Below are positions 1 through 6,348 of a stretch of 35,386 bases of DNA, one piece after another. Position numbers and translations under genes: made by a program. Position 1 is the stretch's first letter. Every line of letters begins with the position of its first letter. Below the pieces are notes generated by a model. That model had not been told where the DNA came from, did not search any database, and worked only from the letters and a program-made list of their open reading frames with translations. The DNA comes from Tenacibaculum sp. (GTDB lineage: Bacteria; Bacteroidota; Bacteroidia; Flavobacteriales; Flavobacteriaceae), in NCBI GenBank assembly GCA_020631475.1, contig JAHDHE010000014.1:1-35386 (forward strand), in the 5' to 3' direction.

Positions 1-55
1 TTTTCTACTCATAAAAATACCCCCAAATAGTGTCTAACTTTTTGGGGGCAGTGCA
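1..55 (-). mobile_element. Terminal end of an IS3-family-like insertion sequence, cut by the window edge
   Basis: Read on the minus strand, the stretch begins TGCACTGCCCCC, runs through AAAAAGTTAGACA, and reaches an ATG at 12-10 followed by AGT AGA AAA (Met-Ser-Arg-Lys). IS3-family elements of the IS150 type typically start with TG, then a C-rich block and AAAAAGTTAGAC, and their orfA commonly starts Met-Ser-(Lys/Arg)-Lys a few dozen bases inside the end. A GGGGG run lies seven bases upstream of this ATG. The same stretch holds an internal inverted repeat (20-27 with 41-48). The element's body lies left of position 1, so its completeness and the exact family cannot be judged here. It sits about 90 bp beyond the atpG stop. 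The family call rests on recalled end and start patterns and is an inference. Confidence 0.5.
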
Positions 56-145
56 ATTTGGTTCGCTTTTTATTTATATAGAAAATATTTTCTTCTAGTT
101 ATTCAATGCTCCTTCGAAGAATAATTTGACTTCGTTTTACTCCGT

Positions 146-1006
146 CTAATTATTCAATGCTTCCGCACCACCAACAATTTCTAAAATCTCGTTAGTAATT
201 GCAGCTTGACGTGCTTTGTTATATGTTAATAACAACTCATCACGTAATTCAGTTGCATTATCTGTTGCTTTATGCATTGCAGTCATACGAGCACCGTGTT
301 CAGCAGCAAAAGAATCACGAATCGCTTTATATAATTGCGTTTTTAAAGACTTAGGAATTAACTCTAATACAATCTCTTCTTTAGATGGCTCAAAAATGTA
401 ATCTAAATTTACATCAGCATCACCTTCAACTGGTTCAATTGGTAAGAATTGTTCTACTTGTGGTATTTGTGTTGCAGCATTTTTAAATCTATTGTAAATA
501 AGCTCAATCTTATCGTAAGAACCATCTACATATAAATCCATTAATTGCTCAGCAACTTTAGCAACGTTATCAAAAGTTAAGTCATCAAAAATATCATTTC
601 TGTTTTCGATAACTGTATTGTCTTTCGATAAGATATCGTCTCCTTTTTTACCAATTGTAAATAAGTCAACAGCAACTCCATTGTATTTTTCGTCGATAGT
701 TTTAACAGCTTCTTTAATAATAGAAGAGTTAAAACCACCACATAAACCTCTATTTGAAGTTACAGTAACTAATAATACTTTGTTTACTTCTCTTTGAGTT
801 GAATATGCTCCACCAGCATCACTATCTAAAGTAGCGCTTAAGCTTTGTAATAATTCAGTAAGCTTAGATGAATACGGGCGCATTGCTGTAATTGCATCTT
901 GAGCTTTTTTCAACTTTGCAGCCGATACCATTTTCATGGCAGAGGTAATCTGCATCGTTGATTTAATCGAAGTAATTCTGTTACGTATTTCTTTTAAGTT
1001 TGCCAT
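146..1006 (-). CDS. atpG: ATP synthase F1 subunit gamma
   Basis: The product (286 aa) is the central rotor stalk of F1, coupling c-ring rotation to catalysis at the cytoplasmic face of the inner membrane. The N-terminal helix (MANLKEIRNRI..., then SAMKMVSAAKLKKAQ) and the conserved block TSNRGLCGGFN near residue 90 are diagnostic, and the C-terminal helix NEILEIVGGAEALNN closes the antiparallel coiled coil. Length matches the family. I chose the ATG at 1006 rather than the one at 1024, because the upstream six codons are not conserved in the family and lie against a hairpin. It is the last gene of the ATP synthase block. It is separated from atpA by 70 bp holding a perfect 12-bp stem. A short copy of its last codons lies just downstream (see findings). 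Confidence 0.97.
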   Translation of the reverse strand: MANLKEIRNRITSIKSTMQITSAMKMVSAAKLKKAQDAITAMRPYSSKLTELLQSLSATLDSDAGGAYSTQREVNKVLLVTVTSNRGLCGGFNSSIIKEAVKTIDEKYNGVAVDLFTIGKKGDDILSKDNTVIENRNDIFDDLTFDNVAKVAEQLMDLYVDGSYDKIELIYNRFKNAATQIPQVEQFLPIEPVEGDADVNLDYIFEPSKEEIVLELIPKSLKTQLYKAIRDSFAAEHGARMTAMHKATDNATELRDELLLTYNKARQAAITNEILEIVGGAEALNN

Positions 1007-1031
1007 ACAAATAGTATTTAGCATTAAGTAC

Positions 1032-1060
1032 TAAGTATTGAGACACTTTCTCAATACTTA
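1032..1060 (-). promoter_or_regulatory. Hairpin in the atpA-atpG gap
   Basis: TAAGTATTGAGA (1032-1043) pairs perfectly with TCTCAATACTTA (1049-1060) around a five-base loop. The match extends imperfectly outward to about 23 bp per arm (19 of 23), because both arms are built from short repeated units such as CAATACT/TAATACT. There is no U-tract typical of a terminator on the minus strand, and atpG still has to be transcribed, so an mRNA-stability or processing element is more likely than termination. Its role is inferred only. Confidence 0.55.
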
Positions 1061-1076
1061 ATACTAAAATCTTTTA

Positions 1077-2657
1077 TTAAGCTTTAAATTTAGCAGAGAT
1101 TTCTGCTGCTGCTGAAGTTAACACATCTGTTACTTCATCAGTTAATTTACCTGCTTTTAACGTATCTAATGTATCTCTATGCTTAGCATTTAAATACTCG
1201 ATATAATCTGTTTCGAATTCCTTTACTTTGTTTACAGGTACATCTTTTAACAAGTTTTTAGAACCTGCATAAATGATTGAAATCTGATCTTCTACAGTAT
1301 AAGGATCGTTTTGTGCTTGCTTTAAAATTTCAACGTTACGTTGACCTTTAGAAATCACATTCATAGTAGCAGCATCTAAATCAGAACCAAACTTAGCGAA
1401 TGCTTCTAATTCACGGTATTGAGCTTGATCTAACTTTAAAGTACCTGATACTTTTTTCATTGATTTAATCTGAGCGTTACCTCCAACACGAGATACAGAA
1501 ATACCTACGTTAATTGCTGGACGAACCCCTGAGTTAAATAAATCAGATTCTAAGAAAATCTGTCCATCAGTAATCGAAATTACGTTTGTAGGAATATATG
1601 CTGATACGTCTCCTGCTTGTGTTTCGATAATTGGTAATGCAGTTAAAGAACCTCCACCTTTTACAATTCCTTTTAAAGAATCTGGTAAATCGTTCATTTC
1701 GCTTGCAATCTTATCATCATTAATAACTTTTGCAGCACGCTCTAATAATCTTGAGTGTAAGTAGAATACATCCCCTGGGTAAGCCTCACGTCCTGGTGGT
1801 CTTCTTAATAATAAAGATACCTCACGGTAAGCAACTGCTTGTTTAGATAAATCATCATAAACAATTAATGCTGGTCTACCAGTATCACGGAAATATTCTC
1901 CAATTGCAGCTCCTGCGAATGGTGCATATACCTGCATTGGTGCAGGATCTGATGCATTAGCAGCAACAATAGTTGTATATGCTAAAGCTCCTTTTTCTTC
2001 TAACATGTTAGCAATAGCTGCTACTGTTGAAGCTTTTTGACCGATAGCTACGTAGATACAGTACACTGGTTGTCCTGCATCATAAAATTCTTTTTGATTT
2101 AAGATAGTATCAATAGCAACTGTTGATTTACCAGTTTGACGGTCTCCAATGATTAACTCACGTTGTCCACGTCCTACAGGAATCATTGCATCAATAGATT
2201 TGATACCAGTTTGCATAGGCTCAGTTACAGGCTCACGGTAAATTACCCCTGGTGCTCTACGCTCTAATGGCATTTCGTAAGTTGTTCCTTCAATTGGTCC
2301 TTTACCATCGATTGGCTGACCTAAAGTATTTACAACACGTCCTACAATTCCTTCACCTGCTCTTAAAGAAGCAATACGTTCTGTACGCTTAACAGTAGAA
2401 CCTTCTCTTACTGATGTAGAAGCTCCTAATAATACAACACCTGCATTGTCTTCTTCTAAGTTTAATACGATACCTTCTAATCCGTTATCGAATTCTACTA
2501 ATTCACCATATTGTACGTTCGCTAAACCGTAAACACGAGCAATACCATCACCTACTTGTAATACAGTACCTACTTCGTTTAATGAAGCTTTCGACTCGAA
2601 ATTTGTTAATTGTTCCTTTAAAATTGCTGATACTTCAGCTGGTTTAATTGCTGCCAT
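1077..2657 (-). CDS. atpA: ATP synthase F1 subunit alpha
   Basis: This is the non-catalytic nucleotide-binding subunit of the F1 hexamer (526 aa). Visible are the P-loop GDRQTGKST (about 171-179), the Walker B stretch LIVYDDL (about 264-270), the [14 protein letters not shown] block, and the arginine finger in SVSRVGG (R390), which reaches into the catalytic site of the beta subunit. The N-terminal beta-barrel and the C-terminal helical domain are both present, so the gene is complete. Compared with E. coli there is a slightly longer loop around residues 313-335 before [14 protein letters not shown]. The ATG at 2657 gives the usual MA-IKPAEVS start. It follows atpH after 21 bp and precedes atpG after 70 bp. 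The partner beta-subunit gene atpD is not in this window. Confidence 0.98.
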   Translation of the reverse strand: MAAIKPAEVSAILKEQLTNFESKASLNEVGTVLQVGDGIARVYGLANVQYGELVEFDNGLEGIVLNLEEDNAGVVLLGASTSVREGSTVKRTERIASLRAGEGIVGRVVNTLGQPIDGKGPIEGTTYEMPLERRAPGVIYREPVTEPMQTGIKSIDAMIPVGRGQRELIIGDRQTGKSTVAIDTILNQKEFYDAGQPVYCIYVAIGQKASTVAAIANMLEEKGALAYTTIVAANASDPAPMQVYAPFAGAAIGEYFRDTGRPALIVYDDLSKQAVAYREVSLLLRRPPGREAYPGDVFYLHSRLLERAAKVINDDKIASEMNDLPDSLKGIVKGGGSLTALPIIETQAGDVSAYIPTNVISITDGQIFLESDLFNSGVRPAINVGISVSRVGGNAQIKSMKKVSGTLKLDQAQYRELEAFAKFGSDLDAATMNVISKGQRNVEILKQAQNDPYTVEDQISIIYAGSKNLLKDVPVNKVKEFETDYIEYLNAKHRDTLDTLKAGKLTDEVTDVLTSAAAEISAKFKA

Positions 2658-2678
2658 CTTATTTCTTTTGATGTATAA

Positions 2679-3236
2679 TTAAATTTGTGGAATGTAATGA
2701 CTGTTGTCAAATTCTCTTCTTAATTCACTAAAGTGGTTAGAGATACTTGCATCATATTGCACATCTCCAACACGTAAAATAAATCCTCCTAATATATTTG
2801 GATTTACTATATTTTCTATACTTGCATTGTTGCCGGTAAGTTCAACAATTTTTGCTTGTATTTTATCTTCTAATTCTTTTGTTAAAGCTACAGCTGTAGT
2901 AACTTTAGCAACCTGCATGCTCTTATGAAAATCGTAAATAATAGAGTATTGCTTAGCAATTGGCCCTAACATAATCATACGCTTATTTTCTTGTAATAAG
3001 TTAAATAAACCTTTTACGATGTTATCTACCTTATCTCCAAAAAGCGCTACTAAAACTTTACGTTTATCATTAGCTTTAATTACAGGACTTTTAAGCATTG
3101 TATCTAAGTCACTGCTACCTGCAATAGTATCTACGATTAACTTCATGTTATCGTTTACTAAAGAGTCACTTCCTTGCTCTTTAGCTAGATTTAATATTGC
3201 TTTTGCGTAACGTAATGCTGGTCTTGCTCCTTTCAT
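2679..3236 (-). CDS. atpH: ATP synthase F1 subunit delta (OSCP)
   Basis: This 185-aa protein is the peripheral-stalk connector at the top of F1. It starts KGARPALRYAKAILNLAKEQ, the usual N-terminal helix pattern (R-YA-A-L--A-E). The C-terminal part carries the OSCP signature region NPNILGGFILRVGDVQYDASI, in which G-----D--D-S is conserved. Length is normal for the family. It starts 7 bp after the atpF stop, which together with atpA downstream fixes its place in the b-delta-alpha order seen in most bacterial atp operons. Regulation would be shared with the whole block. Confidence 0.96.
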   Translation of the reverse strand: MKGARPALRYAKAILNLAKEQGSDSLVNDNMKLIVDTIAGSSDLDTMLKSPVIKANDKRKVLVALFGDKVDNIVKGLFNLLQENKRMIMLGPIAKQYSIIYDFHKSMQVAKVTTAVALTKELEDKIQAKIVELTGNNASIENIVNPNILGGFILRVGDVQYDASISNHFSELRREFDNSHYIPQI

Positions 3237-3243
3237 CGATTGA

Positions 3244-3741
3244 TTAGTTTAAAGTAACCTCTTCTAACATTCCTTCAACAAGCTTTAATTGATCGTCTTG
3301 TGAAGTTAATTCTTTTCTTATAACCTTTTGAGCAATATCTATTGATAACTCAGCTACATTCTTTTTTAATTCAGCAATTGCAGCTTGTTGCTCTTGCTTG
3401 ATTGTAGCTTTCGCATTTTCAATCATAATAGTAGCTTGCTCAGAAGCTTCTTCTTTTGCTTCAGCAATAATAGAATCTTTAATCTCACGAGCCTCTTTCA
3501 TCATTGCATCTCTTTCTGCACGAGCTTCTTTGATCATTTTTTCATTATCAGCTTGTAAGTTTTGCATTTCTTTACGAGCATTTTCTGCTTGATCTAATGC
3601 GTTTTGAATACCTTCTTCTCTTTCATCTAAAGAGTTTAAGATTGGTTTCCAAGCAAATTTTGCTAATAAAAATAATAATAGAATTAAGATAGTTAATTGC
3701 ATTGCAAATAATCCTATCGAAAAATCATTAAAAATATCCAT
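3244..3741 (-). CDS. atpF: ATP synthase F0 subunit b
   Basis: This 165-aa protein is the membrane-anchored stator stalk. It has one N-terminal transmembrane helix (about residues 12-30, LFAMQLTILILLLFLLAKFAW), then KPILNSLDEREEGIQNALDQAE, the conserved start of the b-subunit coiled coil. A long alanine-, glutamate- and lysine-rich amphipathic helix runs to the C-terminus, where ELSIDIAQKVIRKEL forms the delta-binding end. One b gene only is present, so the stalk is presumably a homodimer. It lies 93 bp downstream of atpE, and that gap holds a hairpin followed by T-rich sequence. Confidence 0.96.
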   Translation of the reverse strand: MDIFNDFSIGLFAMQLTILILLLFLLAKFAWKPILNSLDEREEGIQNALDQAENARKEMQNLQADNEKMIKEARAERDAMMKEAREIKDSIIAEAKEEASEQATIMIENAKATIKQEQQAAIAELKKNVAELSIDIAQKVIRKELTSQDDQLKLVEGMLEEVTLN

Positions 3742-3776
3742 AATACTTAATTATTGTCTTTTGTCGTTTAATTTTT

Positions 3777-3816
3777 TAAAAACACTTCTGCAACCAACCG
3801 TTACAGAAAGTGTTTT
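3777..3816 (-). promoter_or_regulatory. Hairpin with trailing T-run in the atpE-atpF gap
   Basis: AAAACACTT-CTG (from 3777) pairs with CAGAAAGTGTTTT (to about 3816), with a one-base bulge and a loop of roughly 14 bases. On the minus strand the stem is followed by TTTTTAAAAAATT, resembling an intrinsic terminator. Because atpF-atpG must still be expressed, it is better seen as a partial terminator or as a 3' stabiliser of the atpB-atpE portion. That would fit the need for many c subunits per complex. The pairing is seen; the role is inferred. Confidence 0.5.
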
Positions 3817-3834
3817 CGTTTTTTCTGTATCGAA

Positions 3835-4038
<204 letters not shown>

Positions 4039-4074
4039 TTAAATTAAACAAATTCTTATTCTACTCTATACTAT

Positions 4075-5214
4075 TTAGTGATCATGTGCATGATCGTGTT
4101 CTTCTACTGCCATACCAATAAATAAGGCCGATAACATTGTGAAAATAAATGCTTGTAAGAACGCTACTAATAATTCGATAACAGTTAAAAATAAAGTCAA
4201 CAAGAATGAAATCCCTGTAGCTCCTACTGTCCCAAATCTTGCTTTTAACAACACCATAAGTGCAGCAATACCCATTACTACCGAGTGACCTGCGGTAATG
4301 TTGGCAAATAAACGAACCAATAATGAAAATGGCTTAATTAACAAGAACCCTGCTAATTCTAACACTGCTAATATTGGTCTTAATAATTTTGGTACTCCAG
4401 GCATCCATAATGTATGTGCCCAAAAGTCTTTACTACCGTTAGTAATATAAATAACCAAAGTAACTATTGCTAAACATGCTGTTACAGCAATTTGCCCTGT
4501 TACGTTAAATCCTAATGGCGTTAACCCTAATAAGTTTAATATCCAGATAAAGAAAAACACCGTTAATAAATAAGGCATAAACTTCTTATATTTCTTCTCA
4601 CCAATGTTTGGTCTTGCAATCTCATCACGTACATATAACACTAATGGCTCTAAAACACGACCAACTCCTGTAGGAATTGCTCCTTTTTTATATCCTTTAG
4701 CCAATGAACCAAAACCTAAAAACATTAATAAACCAGCTAAAATGATTCCGAATACACTTTTTGTAATAGAAAAATCTAATACTTTACGTGCATTAGTCGC
4801 ATGGTGAGTTTCGTCGAAAGCAACCGCAGTTTCTCCTTCGTTTAACTCGTATATTTTACTATGTATTTTTGTTAACTTAACATCTCCAGCATCAACAACT
4901 ACAGTTCCGTCGTCGTTATGATGGAATTTAGAAGACATAAACATTTTTACACCTTTACTAGTTTTTACGATTACTGGTAACGGAAAACCAAAATGTTTTC
5001 TTTCTCCTGCATCGTTTGTATAAGAAAACAATGAAAAATCGTGCGAATCAGCTAAGTGATGCTTAATGTAGTCTTGAATTTCTTCTTTGGTGTTTACTTT
5101 TCCACCATCGTTATCTGAAGATTTATTATCTCCACCGCCAGCAAATACTCCAAACGAAGTAAAAACTAATGCTATAACTGTAAAAAACTTGATAGATTTT
5201 TGTGCTATCGTCAT
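4075..5214 (-). CDS. atpB: ATP synthase F0 subunit a, with exported N-terminal extension
   Basis: At 379 aa this stator channel subunit is about 100 residues longer than the E. coli protein. Residues 1-25 look like a cleavable signal peptide (hydrophobic FFTVIALVFTSFGVFA, then GGG). Residues about 30-145 are hydrophilic and would be periplasmic. The membrane helices start near residue 150. The essential arginine is in SLLVRLFANITAGH (R301), and the last helices carry LTVIELLVAFLQAFIFTML. The C-terminus ends in a histidine-rich tail (EEHDHAHDH). The extended form is known from Bacteroidetes. It is first in the atp block, about 40 bp downstream of a strong Bacteroidetes-type promoter. Confidence 0.96.
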   Translation of the reverse strand: MTIAQKSIKFFTVIALVFTSFGVFAGGGDNKSSDNDGGKVNTKEEIQDYIKHHLADSHDFSLFSYTNDAGERKHFGFPLPVIVKTSKGVKMFMSSKFHHNDDGTVVVDAGDVKLTKIHSKIYELNEGETAVAFDETHHATNARKVLDFSITKSVFGIILAGLLMFLGFGSLAKGYKKGAIPTGVGRVLEPLVLYVRDEIARPNIGEKKYKKFMPYLLTVFFFIWILNLLGLTPLGFNVTGQIAVTACLAIVTLVIYITNGSKDFWAHTLWMPGVPKLLRPILAVLELAGFLLIKPFSLLVRLFANITAGHSVVMGIAALMVLLKARFGTVGATGISFLLTLFLTVIELLVAFLQAFIFTMLSALFIGMAVEEHDHAHDH

Positions 5215-5254
5215 ACCTTTTTAAATATAGGGTTATGGTCTCTAAATTTCCGTG

Positions 5255-5284
5255 CAAAGGTACACATTTAATTAAAACTACAAA
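5255..5284 (-). promoter_or_regulatory. Bacteroidetes-type promoter ahead of atpB
   Basis: On the minus strand TTTG (5284-5281) is followed by 18 bases and then TACCTTTG (5262-5255), a full match to the Bacteroidetes consensus of a TTTG-type -33 and TAnnTTTG -7 with 17-23 bases between. The predicted transcript would start near 5249 and give a leader of about 35 bases to the atpB ATG at 5214, with AAAAAGG just before the start codon. This makes atpB-atpG an independently transcribed unit. Confidence 0.75.
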
Positions 5285-5350
5285 CCGTTTTTTTATTTAG
5301 TTTTTTCAAAGGTTTTATAGCACACTTGTGTTCTCTAAAAAACCAGCAAA

Positions 5351-5731
5351 CTATTTGCTATTCAGTAGTTTTGAAATAGCAACCGCTTCTATTATTAAAA
5401 ATAAAAACAAAGGTATTACCAACGAAAATCTTTCTGGCTTTGTAAGTTGCTCATTTGCAAAAACTGATGCTTGAAAAACCAGGACAAAAAATCCTATTTT
5501 TAAAAATACAGATGCTAAATAAGCGTATCCTGCTTGGTTTGGCATTTTATCAGCAATAAATTCAACTATAAAATACACAATAGTTGCTGCTATTACGTGA
5601 AATAAATACACCGAAAATAAAGAAAAAGACAAGTAAATATCTTTTGAACTTAACAAATAATCGTGTGGTAGGTAACTTACTACAAACAGTATAGCAACTG
5701 CTATAATAAATTGAATAATACGTTTAATCAT
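5351..5731 (-). CDS. Small four-helix membrane protein upstream of atpB (DUF6168-like)
   Basis: This 126-aa protein has four hydrophobic segments (about residues 4-20, 36-60, 70-90 and 102-122) separated by short polar loops, and no signal for export. It occupies the slot where many bacteria encode AtpI, and it resembles in size and layout the flavobacterial membrane proteins grouped as DUF6168, though that family name is from memory. Its start overlaps the end of the AtpZ-like gene by 8 bp, implying translational coupling. A role in assembling the F0 ring is plausible from position only. No catalytic motif is seen. Confidence 0.8.
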   Translation of the reverse strand: MIKRIIQFIIAVAILFVVSYLPHDYLLSSKDIYLSFSLFSVYLFHVIAATIVYFIVEFIADKMPNQAGYAYLASVFLKIGFFVLVFQASVFANEQLTKPERFSLVIPLFLFLIIEAVAISKLLNSK

Positions 5732-5954
5732 TATCTTTTGATAATTTTGTTACTTGCATAATTACTGAAAACATGGCTAAAAAAACCGCTGCAAGTGTAC
5801 AAATTTTTGTGTAGAGTTGTGAAGTGTTTTCGTATTTAGCATCTAACCATTCACCTAGCAAACTTCCTAGATAAATGGTTAAACCCATTTGTAATGCTAT
5901 TCCGGTAAACCGTACAAATTTATTAAGCGGTTTTCCCTTTGAGTCTTTGCTCAT
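5724..5954 (-). CDS. AtpZ/AtpI-family protein
   Basis: This 76-aa protein has two predicted membrane helices (about 16-32 and 49-66) around a conserved loop, GSLLGEWLDAKYENTSQLYTKI, with the G--L-G-WLD pattern of the AtpZ/AtpI family. These proteins sit upstream of atp operons and have been linked to c-ring assembly and Mg2+/Ca2+ transport. The start at 5954 lies inside the bactofilin gene (32-bp overlap), and its end overlaps the next gene by 8 bp. This is therefore a tightly coupled set ahead of atpB. No alternative ATG exists further in. Confidence 0.85.
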   Translation of the reverse strand: MSKDSKGKPLNKFVRFTGIALQMGLTIYLGSLLGEWLDAKYENTSQLYTKICTLAAVFLAMFSVIMQVTKLSKDND

Positions 5955-6330
5955 CTTTATTTAATTCTTTTACCGCTCCTTTCATAGAACAGGTAGCGTT
6001 AAATGCTGCTCCTGGCTCTACAGATAGTTTACTAATTATTACGTCTCCGCTAATATTTGCCGAAGACTTAACTGTCAATGTATTTGACACTAATAATTCA
6101 CCAGAGAACTTACCTTCTACATCTGCATTAGTACACTCTACTTTTCCGTTTATAAAACCAGAGTCTCCGATAATAACTCTACCATTTGTTTTTATAGTAC
6201 CTTCTAGAGTTCCATCAATTCTAAAATCTCCTTCAGAAATGATATCTCCAGTAATTTTAGTGTTTTTACCAATAATGTTTCTTTCTGAAACTTTTTGTCC
6301 TCCTGCTTTTTTGTTTTCTTTACTAAACAT
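5923..6330 (-). CDS. Bactofilin (polymer-forming cytoskeletal protein)
   Basis: This 135-aa protein has the bactofilin core (about residues 18-115): repeating short hydrophobic-glycine turns such as NTKITGDIISEGDFRIDGTL, then GTIKTNGRVIIGDSGFINGKV, consistent with a right-handed beta-helix. Lysine-rich flanking tails are typical. Bactofilins form nucleotide-independent filaments under the inner membrane and help place cell-wall or surface machinery. It follows sprE by 18 bp and overlaps the AtpZ-like gene, so it is co-transcribed with a gliding gene on one side and ATP synthase accessory genes on the other. The family call is firm; the cellular task is not deducible. Confidence 0.93.
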   Translation of the reverse strand: MFSKENKKAGGQKVSERNIIGKNTKITGDIISEGDFRIDGTLEGTIKTNGRVIIGDSGFINGKVECTNADVEGKFSGELLVSNTLTVKSSANISGDVIISKLSVEPGAAFNATCSMKGAVKELNKDEQRLKGKTA

Positions 6331-6348
6331 GTTTGGGGAATATGTATT

